Below are positions 11,648 through 22,527 of a DNA stretch of 58,000 bases, piece after piece; the stretch's first letter is position 1; each line of letters begins with the position of its first letter. Origin of the DNA: Cryptomeria japonica. Its lineage: Eukaryota; Streptophyta; Pinopsida; Cupressales; Cupressaceae. Location: assembly GCF_030272615.1 (NCBI RefSeq), contig NC_081405.1, positions 19,678,547 to 19,736,546 of the forward strand, written 5' to 3'. Made by a program: the position numbers and the translations under genes. Under the pieces are notes generated by a model. The model saw only the letters and a program-made list of their open reading frames with translations, was not told where the DNA came from and made no database searches.

Positions 11648-14600
11648 AAAGATAATCATTACAGAGGACACTGAGACTTCAGAAGAAGAGATAGAAAGTC
11701 ATGCTTAATAGCTGATGAGGAATCCAATGATGATAAATCAGATGAAACTGATACAGAGGAAGTAGTTTATGTGGCTATCAAAGATGGATCAGATGAAGAA
11801 AGGTATGAAGAAAAAGCCCTAATATCTCACATAAATACTAATGATTCTTGGATCATAGATAGTGGATGCTCACATCACATGACAGGTGATAAACACAAGC
11901 TTGTTATGTTAGAAGACTATGATGGAGGCTATGTAAGATTTGGTAATGATGCACCATGTCTGGTAAAAGGTAAAGGGTCCACAACACTTCTTGAAAATGC
12001 AAGATGTAATGATGTTTATTGGGTTGAAGGTTTGAAATACAATTTGTTGAGTGTAGCACAACTAAACAATACAGGATACCGAATAGAATTTTAGAAAGGA
12101 ATTGTCAAAGTTCATGACAAGAATGGAAAGTTAGCTGCTACCGGGACATAAACAAAAGGTAACACATTTCACCTTGACTCAACTCGTAATAAATGTCTGT
12201 ATGCAAAGATAGATGATGCCTGGTTATGGCATAAAAGGTTTTGTCATGTAAATTTTGATAATCTGATCAAAATAAGCAAGAAGCACCGAGTAAGAGGTCT
12301 ACCGAGTCTTGAAAAACCTGAGAATGCTATGTGTCGAGGATGCCAGATGGGTAAAATGACAAGATCAAGCTTTACAAGTAAGTCCTACACTTCCAAGGGA
12401 ATTTTAGATCTTGTGCACATTGATCTTTGTGGTCCTATGAAAGTTCAAAGTTATTATGGTGATAAATATTTCATATTATTTGTGGATGATTACTCAAGGA
12501 TGATGTCAGTAATGTTTTTAAAAGAAAAATCAAAAGCTTTTCAAATGTTTAAATGGTACAAGGCAAGAGTTGAAAATGAAACAGGAAGACAACTGAAATG
12601 TCTTAGATCAGATAGAGGAGGAGAGTTCACATCTGATGAGTTCAACTTATTCTGCAATGATCATGGTATAAAAAGACAAGTCTCTGCACCGAGAACTCCA
12701 CAACAAAATGGAATTACTGAGAGAAGAAACAGATCTATTGTGGATTGTGCCAAAACCCTGATGATTGAAAAGAAAGTGCCACAACCATTTTGGAGAGAAG
12801 CAATAAGCACAACAGTTTACACCTTGAACCGAGTACAACTGAAGAAAGGAACTTTGAAGACACCATATGAAATTTGGTATGACAAGAAACCTAATGTAAG
12901 TTATTTTAAAATCTTTGGAAGTAGATGTTATGTACACAAAGATGATAGAAATGGCAAGTTTGATCAGAAAAGTGAAGAAGGAACATTTCTTGGTTATTCT
13001 TCTAGAAGTAAAGCATTTAAATGTCTGATCAAATCATCTAACAAAATAGTAGAAAGTGCAAATGTGAATATTGATGAATTTGCAGAAAGAAATGATGAAG
13101 GAAGTTCCAAAGAACCAGAAGATTATGATGAATTTGTCTATGTTCAACCGACAAGTCCTACCGAGAAAACTGCAGAAGGAAATGAAGAGAATATTCAGTT
13201 ACCGAGTGATGAAGAAGATCATACAAAGCCTACCGAGCCTGTATTAGCCAAGTATGTCAGAATACATCATGCATCAAGTCAGATTATAGGAGATAAGGAT
13301 GATCCAGTGATGACAAAGAACAAACTAAGACAAAACACATGTCTGATATCTGAATTTGAACCAAGAATAGTGAAAGAGGCATTTAACAGTGAAGATTGGA
13401 TAAATTCTATGACAGAAGAGATTGATCAAATCAAGAAGAATGAAACATGGACATTGGTCCCAAGATCGAAGGACAAAAATGTAATTGGTGTCATTCGAAA
13501 TAAAGCAAGACTAGTTTGCAAAGGTTATGCTCAAGAAGAAGGAATTGATTATGGTGAAACTTGTGCACTTGTGGCAAGACTTGAAGGAGTAAGAACATTG
13601 TTGGCATATGCTGCTTACAAGAATTTCAAGGTATATCAAATGGATGTCAAATCTGCATTTCTGAATGGTATATTAGAAGAAGAAGTTTTTATTGAACAAC
13701 CTGAAGGATTTGTTGAAGACAAGAATAAAGATCAGGTATGTAAATTGAACAAAGCTTTATATGGTTTGAAACAAGCACCTAGAGCATGGTATGAAAGATT
13801 GCACTCTTATCTAATCAAGATTGGTTTTATAAGGACAAGTGAAAACATCAATATGTACATGAAGAATGATGAAAATGGAATACTGATCTCAACCATATTT
13901 GCTGATGATATTATCTTTTGTGGAAATGACTCTCTATGTAAGAACTTTGGAAATGAAATGAGCAAAGAATTTGAGATGTCATTAATCGGTGAGATAAAGT
14001 ATTTTATAGGTTTATAGATATTGCAAATGAAAGATGAGATTTTCATTACTCAATCCAAGAACATAAAGGAAATCTTGACGAAATTTGGAATGGAAGATTC
14101 AAAACTAGTAAGTACTCCTATGACTACCAATTGTAAACTATCAAAGAATGATGAATCTGCATCTGTTGATGAGACACTTTACCGATCCATGATTGGAAAG
14201 TTGCAATATGTTGTTCACAACAGGCTAGACATAGCACATGCAGTAGGTATAGTTGCAAGATTCTCTGCAGATCCTAAGAAAACACACATGACCGCAATCA
14301 AGAGAATGTTCAGATACTTGAAAGGCACTGAAGATTATGGCTTAGTATATCAGAAAGGAAATGACTTTGATTTAAAAGTTTATACTGATGCTGATTGGGC
14401 AAGCAACATTGATGACAGGAAAAGCACAAGTAGAGGAGCTTTCTTTTTAGGAGAAAGACTAGTGAGTTGGCTTAGCAAGAAACAAGGATGTGTTTCACAG
14501 TCAACAACAGAAGTTGAATACGTTGCTGCAACATTGAATTGCACCAACATAGCATGGATCAAACAATTGTTGGAAGGTATAAATGAGAAAGTTACCGAGC

Positions 14601-14851
14601 CAGTAACTATATTCTGTAACAATACTAGTGCCATTAACATTTCAAAGAATCATGTTTTGCACTCTAAGACAAAGCACATCTCTATCAAATATCATTATCT
14701 TAGAGAAGAAGCTCAAGAGAAAAAAGTGGTGTTGGAATATGTTAGCACAAAGGAACAAATAGTAAATATCTTCACCAAGCCACTGCCAAGGGACACTTTT
14801 GAGTATCTATTAAGTAAGTTAGGGGTCCGACCCCTATCTTCTACTCACTGA
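11648..14851 (+). pseudogene. pol: Copia Pol: protease, integrase, RT, RNase H (RLC-1)
   Basis: Same frame as gag. Order of domains: aspartic protease (WIIDSGCSHHMTGD, 11846-11887), GAG-pre-integrase with [11 protein letters not shown] and CRGCQMGK, integrase core ([27 protein letters not shown]), reverse transcriptase ([12 protein letters not shown]; catalytic FADD at 13898-13909, where Copia usually has YVDD), and RNase H (YTDADWASN; TEVEYVAA; SKHISIKYH-like tail). Integrase precedes RT, which defines Copia. In-frame stops lie near 11671, at 12092-12094, near 12149 and at 14015-14017; each is consistent with C-to-T decay of CAG, CAA or CGA. Otherwise nearly full length, ending at TGA 14849-14851. 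Confidence 0.92.
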
Positions 14852-15211
14852 CCGAGTTCGGTGAAAGCATCAATTCAATGACTCTACAGAATATCTTTTA
14901 GGAGTTGATGCTGATTTACACACTTTAGGATGTTTTCTAAAGGTGTGCAGGAAACAAATACAAGAAACAGGAATTGAAGACAAAATGCTCTGATCGAGAC
15001 TAAATTGACACATAATAGTAGGAAATCACTTCATATAGGAAGAAATTATGTTTTCGTTCTTTACTTTTTGGCATTGTTGTCAAAGGGGGAGAAGACTGGA
15101 GAAAAGGAGTGGATGCAAATGTATGTGGGAGAAAACTGATGACAGGGGGAGAGCATTTCAACATTTCAGAATCTCACAGCAATCCAAATCAATTGGTTTT
15201 GCCATCAATGC
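14852..15211 (+). other. 3' untranslated region of RLC-1 with extra purine runs
   Basis: No gene. Contains two polypurine-tract-like runs, CAAAGGGGGAGAAG near 15082 and CAGGGGGAGAG near 15144, upstream of the true tract. The segment around the first (TTGTCAAAGGGGGAGA) resembles the final one (ATGCCAAAGGGGGAGA), suggesting local duplication. Confidence 0.6.
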
Positions 15212-15224
15212 CAAAGGGGGAGAT
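15212..15224 (+). promoter_or_regulatory. Polypurine tract of RLC-1
   Basis: CAAAGGGGGAGAT-type purine run abutting the 3' LTR start TGTTGG at 15225. It primes plus-strand synthesis. Confidence 0.9.
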
Positions 15225-16708
15225 TGTTGGCATTATAATAGACAAGGAGAGATTGTTGGCATTTCAATAAGGATATTGAGAAGGTTGTTGATGATTATGG
15301 ATATAACTGATTAAGGATGTTTACTATCTTAATATTATTATTTTGTCATTGATGTCAAGAAATTGATTTTCTAATTCAGTATGATGTTGCCATATCTTAA
15401 GAAGTATGATTTGATGAGTATAAAGATGTCGGTAAAAGACACAGAAAGAATGTGATGAATAAAGGGAGAAATAAGTTATTCAATGGGCAACTATTACCGA
15501 GTTAGACAATGATGAGATCATGATGTTTAGATTGTTTTGATATCATACATATGTTATTGATTGTAAGGTTAATACTATACTATGTTACCGAGCAAGGAAC
15601 CTAGTCGGTAAACCCTAATGTTATCGCTATCAATTAATGAAGGCGGTATGTCTACCGAGTGAAGTTTAGTATTTACCAAGTTGCAACCGAGTAGTAACAT
15701 AATGCATTGAATGAATAAAAGCATTATTTAATGAAGGAAGCTGATGAGCTGGCTATGATTAAATGATTGGTATGCTATGCATGAAGTTTGTTAAAGAATC
15801 TATGGCAAAGGAAAATCGGCAGGAAGATCTACAGCTCAGATTGAACCGCAATACCCTAGCAAAAGTTTCAAGAAATGTATGCAAGTTCCAAGGCAGGGTA
15901 AAACATTTTCAAATCGAAGGATACATTTAACCTAGTCAAAGTTTGAAGATTTGATGGCTATGTTTGATCATGGGAAATGTGATCAAGGAGATTAAGCGGT
16001 TGGCGAATTATTTATAAATAAGGAATTGTTGATAAACAATGTATGCGGACAAGTGTATGCACAGGGATGCTACACAGTGATTACTGAGCACAGAAGCTTG
16101 AAGACATGTTTGAATAATAGAGTATAGAGCCCAACAGATGGACAAGATTAGTCCTATTGTATTAAGCAAATAAGAATCTGCTTTAGCATTTTAGATGTGA
16201 AGTTGCAGATAGATTTTTATTACTATTATTTTGTAAAGTGACAGAAAATCTCTTAACCGAGTGGACTTAACAGTCTTATTTGTAAAACCCTCTAGCAAGG
16301 TGACATTCTGAATTGAGTGTTTGAAATCCTTTAACAAGGTCACTTCTAACAAGGTGAAGATCCTAATAGATCTGAGGGAAATCCCTTAACCGGGTCACAT
16401 CTAGCAATGTGTTTGTAATCTTTAACAGGATTTTCTTTTAACCGAGCATACTCTAGAAGAGTATATTTCTTAGTGGGTCTGAAATCCCACAGTGGTTTTT
16501 CCCTATTTGGGTTTCCACGTTAAATCTGGTGTTATGAGTGTTATGATGTTTATATGCTTTTGAGTTTGCATGTTTAGCAGTTTTGGTTATATTGCTGAAG
16601 TATATGTTACCGAGGTTGAATCTGTTGTTTTTATGGAAGATTAAGTTTGTATGATTCACCCCCCCCCTCATCTTATTAGCTTGGCATTTGTACTTATCAA
16701 AACTATCA
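15225..16708 (+). repeat. 3' LTR of RLC-1
   Basis: Same termini as the 5' LTR (TGTTGG...ACTATCA). It is 36 bp shorter; differences include the single rather than duplicated 'aacctagt..gtaaaccctaa' segment near 15600 and a shorter C-run near the end. TATA-like TTTATAAATA at 16011-16020. It is followed by the CAGAA duplication at 16709-16713. Confidence 0.95.
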
Positions 16709-16713
16709 CAGAA
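16709..16713 (+). repeat. Right target-site duplication CAGAA of RLC-1
   Basis: Perfect match to 9119-9123; the U3-ORF of RLG-B resumes immediately after it. Confidence 0.95.
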
Positions 16714-17111
16714 GGGTGTCAAATGAGGCATGGGAAAGAGTGAATGAGTATGGGTACTTGTTTCTTCAATTCATGACCTTTACCTACATGAGAGTTGGAT
16801 GCTATAGTGGGCAACCATACATTCTTCCTAGATACCCAACCGATAAGATCATTCTTATGGATTTGGGAAGACAGATCATAGTTGTACACACTCATCATTC
16901 TCTCAGTCATGAGGTCCGAATGGGGATTTCTACAACAAACCCATTGAAAATTGGCTGGTATTCTCTTGTCACATCCATCAAAGCCAAGGCTATGGAAACA
17001 AAGATGCAGGAAATTAAACTCAAAAGGTTTAAGTCTAGGGCAGATTTTGATTACCGAGGTATGAAGGAAAAGATCAAAAAGTCCTTCATGTATGTGCATC
17101 GTGTTGGGTGA
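16714..17111 (+). pseudogene. U3-encoded ORF of RLG-B, continuation after RLC-1 (5' LTR)
   Basis: Continues the interrupted frame with SNEAWERVNEYGYLF, MRVGCYSGQPYILPRYP and DKIILMDLGRQI, then a Lys/Arg-rich RFKSRADFDYRGMKEKIKK segment. Close to 34945-35333 in the 3' LTR. Similarity to the 3' LTR copy ends near 17110, after VHR, where the type-a paralogue begins. Function unknown. Confidence 0.7.
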
Positions 17112-17540
17112 ATATTTTGTCACTAGCGTACCAATGACAAAATATATGATTCACTCACATCTATATTGAGAAATTAATCTCTCCTCTCATCAAGGGAAAG
17201 ATGAATTCAATGATGAGGACCTGGGCATGGGCATGACTCAATCAGAGACTGCTCAACAATTCTTCGCACTATCCAACTTTTCCAGCCTTGATGATATTCC
17301 TTCAACCATTATTGAATCTTCAATATTGGAGTTTCCTGAAGCTATGGAGCAAGCGTTCGTGGAACAACAAATGATGACTTTGTCTTCTACGATGGTTGTA
17401 ACAGAGATTCCATCTCAGGTAAGCATTGAAGTTATTTCTACTATGACAATTATAATAGAAATTCCACCTCTGGTTACTACTCAAGTTGTTTCAACTATAC
17501 CTTCCACTTTCTCCTCTGTGGCTGTAACTGAAGAAGGGTC
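17112..17540 (+). pseudogene. U3-ORF type a, middle part up to solo-LTR insertion
   Basis: After one frameshift the frame reads through a linker, a stop near 17168 and into MGMTQSETAQQFF (17227), then a Ser/Thr/Val-rich low-complexity stretch with repeated VTEIPSQVS / IIEIPPLVT / TIPST units. It is cut at GGGTC (17536-17540) by the inverted solo LTR and resumes in the same frame at 20997, since the insertion plus duplication is 3456 bp, divisible by three. It is the counterpart of the acidic/Pro-Ser middle of type b at 22528-23200. Function unknown; probably a disordered linker. Confidence 0.6.
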
Positions 17541-17803
17541 TGTTGGTTGAAAATTTTGTACACTTGGGGAAATATACAAAATTGTGGTTTCAACCACAGC
17601 ACACGAGTAAAAACTCTCCTAATTAAGGGAAGACTCACCCTATCTAACTACAACTTGGAAAATAAAATGGGATGGGACAGCAATCTTTCTTCTTTTTTCA
17701 AGAAAGACAATATCCTTTTCTCTTCACAGAAAAAGATAGCGATTGAATAACAATAGTAACCACTTTCAAGTGAAATAAGAGAAAGGAAATGAAGTTTCCT
17801 GAA

Positions 17804-18257
17804 AGTGCAAAGACTTCCATCACTTCCTTCGGGATGGAACAACAATATCAAGCTCAAAGACTTGACTATTGGAAGTCCTATCTACCCTTTGCTATACTAA
17901 ATTTTTACAACAAATCTCAAAGACTGGAATAATCTATTCTTTCAACACAAAGACAAGAACTAATGCAAGCTCAAAGACTTGCTGCTATTTCTTATCAAAC
18001 AGTAATTTTTCCTCAAGAATAGACGCAAGCTCAAAGACTTGTTACTCCTTCAAGAGAGTTTCTTATTTTAATTAATCTTCTCTACTTGCAGCTCAAAGAC
18101 TTCAAATCAGATTGGACTAAGCTCCTTTAGAAACACTTGGCATAGAAGAAATAAAAGATTCAAAATCAAACATGTAGCTCAAAGACTCAAAACTTGAGTA
18201 ATCCTTCTTTATTATTCTTCAAAAAATTTCAATCCACATATATAAGCTCAAAGACTT
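17804..18257 (-). repeat. Spaced AGTCTTTGAGCT motif array in solo-LTR R/U5
   Basis: On the plus strand AGCTCAAAGACTT or close variants start near 17804 (degenerate), 17851, 17913 (degenerate), 17968, 18028, 18090, 18176 and 18245, mostly 55-70 bp apart, while the sequence between them is not repeated. The same array lies in forward orientation at 24712-25184. Confidence 0.85.
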
Positions 18258-18629
18258 CTTGCTGTAAATTTGGCAGAGTTTTTGCTTGCTATCCAAAAGA
18301 TAAAAATTAAAATAGACTCCTCCAGTATTTATAGAAGAGGAGCCTTGAGAAAAAGGTGGGAGGATCCTAACTAACTTGAGAGATTCTCTCAACCACCAAG
18401 ACTCATTCAATAACTAACTGAGACTTCATTAACTAACTAAGAGTTACTCCAACTAACTAAGACTTATTCCAACTATAGTCCTAATCGGACACAACTTGTA
18501 GTTGTCTTACATGTAATTACAAAAGTGCAAGTAATGTGTAACTTTCTTTTTACAAAAAATACTTTTACATGTAACTTGTCAAAACGAAATTACAAATGCA
18601 TAACTAAAACTATTCATTGTGTCTAAAGA

Positions 18630-19006
18630 CACGACTCTAACTGCATCATTCTTTGTCTGTGATGATCTTCATGTCGCTTCAGGATGCTAGAAGTTGAAGT
18701 ATTTTGGATTGGTAAAGACATCTTGAACCAGAACGGGAACTTGCATCCTTATCTTCTTGCTTGGGGTAGTACTATCTTTTCAGGAGGGAAAGGGTTGCCT
18801 TCCTCTTTTCACGTCATGACCATCTTTGTCTTGAAAGCATTCCATGCTCTCAACCATGAATCATTGTATCTCTTCTTTGTATCATCATCCATTCTTGAAA
18901 TTTGCTTGCAAAATAAGGCCCATGCCTTAATCCATTGATTTGGTAGATCGTGTGTGCAAACCGGACTGACAAGGGAAGGGATAAATTGATGCAAAAATGG
19001 GCTCAC
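18630..19006 (-). pseudogene. Unknown coding remnant inside inverted solo LTR
   Basis: The minus-strand frame has coding character: NQWIKAWALFCKQISRM, RYNDSWLRAWNAFKTK and, after a TGA (probably from CGA), KEEGNPFPPEKIVLPQA. It lies in the same orientation and the same U3 slot, upstream of TATA, as the long ORF of the other RLG-B LTRs, but I see no similarity to that ORF. Trp/Lys-rich, with a likely helical amphipathic segment. I do not recognise the family. Confidence 0.45.
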
Positions 19007-20996
19007 AAGTGAATTTTGGGTTTTGAAGCTGCATTACATGTGTGTGAAAAACAAGAGCATTAACTTGCAATTGCGGGGAACAAACATGCAACTTCATATG
19101 TGTAATGGGTAAACACAAGTTTGCACTTGTAATTGGACCTTTAGAACTCATTTTCAAGTGTTTTTTGAGTGCATTTTGGACCAATTTCGGGTTATGGATG
19201 GCTGATTGCAGGTGGACTTTAAATGGGGAAAATGAATGAAGGTGTGAAATGAGTGGATGAAATGGTATGTACAAATGATTGAAATGAATATGAAAATATT
19301 TTGGGAAGATCATCTTCAAGAAAATCGGAAGAACTTTCAACGTGTAATCCGGTTCTAAAACCCGATTATGAAAGGATGGGTATTTCTCATCTTTGCAACT
19401 TGGAATTTCAACAAAAGATGGTTAAATCTTTTATCCGTAAGGGAAGAACAATGATTTTCATCCAACTTGTAATCGGGATTTAAAATCTTGAATACAAGTA
19501 AAGAGGGAAAATGGGGAAGAACAATGCAATTCTAAAATTGCTATCAAAGGGGAAAATCTCTCTCACAAAAAACCGATTTTTGGGGAAGAACCAACCATTT
19601 ACAAATTTACAACTAGAAAGGAAAAACAAGAAAATAAGAAAACGAGAAAAATGAAACAAGAAGAAAATAAATCTTACCTTGCTCCAATCTGAAAATGCCT
19701 CTCCAAAAGATGATCAATCTTTGAAATAAAGAAGAATATCTCTTAAAAAGAAACTAACCGTATTCCAAAACCCTAGCCACGTTTTTGAAAAAATGCCCAA
19801 AACTGAAAAACGTGGCAGCAAATGCATGAGAAATGGCATGGAAAATGGCCAAGACTCTTTCTAACCTCAATACCTTAGCATACCAAGCCAAAACGATTCA
19901 TAACATTGCTGATTCATGGCATTCCAAATGGCAAAAAAACATGGCTGCTGTTATAAAGCTAAAAACTAGCAATCTTAACCTCCATGTGGCATGAAAGGTG
20001 TTTGAAAATGCATAAAAATAGGGAGGAATCCAAAACGCCTTCCATCTCCCAAAAACTCTCCACAAAAAATTGCCTTAAATCTTCAAAAAAAACGTGTTTC
20101 CTTGCAATTCGGGTTTTTTGGAACAAATAGCAAGTTTAAAATGCATGAAACAATGAAAATCGAGTTTTTTAGAGGATATAACAAGTTTAAAATTTCACTT
20201 TTTCAACATGTTAGGCAAAATCAGGATTTTTTGGCCAAATAGCAAGTTTAAAATGTCAAAAAAGCACTTTATTAGCAAAATCGGGTTTTTTAGACCAAAG
20301 TGTAAGTTTTAAATTGTCACTTTTTCACTTACTAGCCAAAATCAAGATTTTTTGGACAAATGACAAGTTTAAAAATTGTCAAAAATGCACTTGCAAGGCA
20401 AAATCGAGAAAACTGCAAGTTTTAAATACTTGTAAATGGGAAATAAAATCCCTACAAGAAGTTATACTTGCTTGCACATATGTAATGGGTATTTAAAATC
20501 CCTATTACATGCAAAAACCATTAAAGTAGGGGTTTTTTTGACCAAACTGCAAGTTTACTTGTAATTGAGTCAAAAAATCCCTATTTTAACTAAAAAAGAC
20601 CAAAAAACAATAAAAAAGATAAAAACAACAAAGGGGAAATTTAAAACAAATTACAAGTAACATCTTTTAAATAAAAGTGCACATGTAATAAGTTAAAAAT
20701 TCCCCTACAAAGACCAAAACAACGAATATCATTAAAACTTGCAGTTTGAAGAAAATTCTCCACCTGCAGTCGGGATTTTAAAACCCGAAATTGAAGGAAA
20801 GACCTAGCAAACGAACCCAAAATTTGATGAAATTCGAAACGTAGTTCGAGGATGGACTGAGGATTAAGCCAGTCCAAGGATTAGTCAAAATTTTGCCTCA
20901 AGAAGCATGCCATAGAGTAAATTTTTTCATTTTTTTCACAAAAATTTCATGTAATGGTCCTTCATTTTTGAAAACAAAAATGAGGACAACAGGGTC

Positions 20997-22300
20997 AACA
21001 TCAATAGTTGTTGCTACATCAGCAAGTATATCACTGGATACTTCAGCATTAATATCAGTCACTGCTGCCAGTTCAAGCCAGCATGCTACTGAAATACCAA
21101 GTGACACTCAGCAAGAAGTTACTACCTCGCCGACCAATCCTGAATTACCACCTTGGATGGAGGTAGTATCACCTAAGAGGAAGAAACTGATGATTTCACC
21201 TGATGAGTTTGACTTTGAGCAATTGGTTCCTCCAAAGCCCAAGGGAACAAAGAAGTCAGAGACTGTTTCTCGGGTGTTAGTAGACCCAACCTCTAAAAGG
21301 AAGTATGTTGAAGTCATGGTGCCATCATCAGATAAGAATAAGAATGATATATGACCTAATGATTACATCATGCAAACTATAGAGCTTGGGTAGGAGACGC
21401 ATGAAAGTGTAAAGCTGGATTCTCAAACGGCTTTAAACTCTTTGATATGAAGACTTGACCAAGAAAGGGATGAGAAGAATGAATTAAAACATAAATGTGA
21501 ACAATTGACTAATGTTCTTTTGAAAGTTACCTGATCCTCTCAGGAAGTTGAGCCCATAGGATCCTCAATAGACACCGAAGCTCTCAATAAAATTGAACAG
21601 GTAGGAGCCAAGGGCTGAGTGGTGGATGAGTGGATAGCACGGCTGAAGTCAGTAAGGGTCTCATCTCTTAAGTTCAACAGTTGGGTTGTTGAAAGATTTT
21701 GAAGTGATCCAAAGTCAGATACAAAGTGTTAAAACCTCACTATCTCAGGAGATTGAAAATATTGAAAAAAGTACAACACTTTGGAGCAAAATGGAGGACA
21801 AAATATACATCCTCATTGAAAATAAAGTGGTTCCTTCAAGAGAAAAATATATCCAAATATTGTCGCTACTATCTTATAGGAAAGAGACAATAAAGTTGAT
21901 GATAGCAGAGTTGGATCGAGAACGGAAGGAAGGTGATGATGAGATTGATCTCATTTCTACCAAGATTGTTGACCTTCCTTGTTATATGTATGATGACAAT
22001 CAAAATCTTGTTACTACTGATGCCATCACATAGGAATTTATGTCCTTAATGGATCATTGCACTAGACAAGACTTCTCACTTGATGCATTCGATAAGTAAC
22101 TGGAAATCCAAGTTAGTTTTGAGGTCCTTGCATCCATGCTAAAAGACAGAAAAAAAGAATTTGTAGAGGTTGAAGATACGATCTCCCGTGTTCGTGTGAT
22201 CACAGATTCTATCCAGATACCAAACCAAGTAGAGATGGAGGCCATCCTGACTAGGTTCGAGGAATTCCACAAATCAAATGAGGAGGAGAGAAATGAATAA
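20997..22300 (+). pseudogene. U3-ORF type a, C-terminal part
   Basis: Continues the Ser/Thr-rich linker, then ELPPWMEVVSPKRKK with an NLS-like PKRKK at about 21172-21186, then SPDEFDFEQLVPPK, which parallels TPKRKKQEISPDAFD in type b. After TGA at 21351-21353 and a frameshift, the C-terminus (21686-22300) is Lys/Glu-rich and predicted coiled coil (IQSVKTSLSQEIENIEKS; WSKMEDKIYILIENKVVPSR), again parallel to type b. It ends TAA 22298-22300. Further stop at 22031-22033. A nuclear or nucleic-acid-associated role is only a guess from PKRKK. Confidence 0.65.
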
Positions 22301-22527
22301 AGTGTCCCTTTTTGGCATTTCCTTTCCATGTAGTTGCATTTTTAGATACTGCAAGTTTTCTCGAAGCTACATATTTTCTTTATGTTTTAGTTGTAGTCAA
22401 GTGGGACTGTGCAGTTGAATTAGTCAACTGTGCCCACATTTTTCTCCAATTTTCTTATATATAAGGGGAACCCTCATTTGTATATTTTTATCTTGGATTA
22501 TGCTAAGCAAAAATCTGCTAAATGTTT
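22301..22527 (+). promoter_or_regulatory. Putative U3 promoter of the type-a LTR
   Basis: Follows the type-a ORF stop. Contains TTATATATAAGG at 22455-22466, a strong TATA-like element followed by GGGGAACCC, in the position the type-b LTR has its TATA box after its ORF. At about 22528 the sequence switches to type-b U3-ORF, so the promoter is stranded inside the chimeric LTR. Confidence 0.5.

Larger units (their letters stand above)
9124..16708 (+). mobile_element. RLC-1: complete Copia element inserted in RLG-B U3-ORF
   Basis: The element has two LTRs (1520 and 1484 bp), a TGGTATCAGAGC primer site, gag-pol in a single reading frame and a polypurine tract directly before the 3' LTR, bounded by a perfect CAGAA duplication. 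By eye, seven mismatches are seen in the first ~165 aligned LTR bases, indicating a moderately old insertion. The gag-pol frame is interrupted by only a handful of stop codons. The 3' LTR of RLG-B keeps the uninterrupted site at about 34936, confirming the ends. Confidence 0.95.
17541..20991 (-). mobile_element. Inverted solo LTR of the RLG-B family (3451 bp)
   Basis: Flanked by GGGTC at 17536-17540 and 20992-20996. Read on the minus strand it starts TGTTGTCCTC and ends CAACCAACA, exactly the RLG-B LTR termini, with no internal region attached, so it is a solo LTR left by LTR-LTR recombination. Its first ~2 kb matches 6161-8150 and its last ~1.1 kb matches 24400-25451, including a TATA box (CTATAAATAC on the minus strand, near 18326-18335). 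The middle lacks the RLG-B U3-ORF and instead holds a different coding remnant (18630-19006). Confidence 0.9.

Noticed and set aside
15048-15314. 88-codon ORF across the RLC-1 3' end
   Set aside because: It runs over the polypurine tract into the LTR and has no domain signature.
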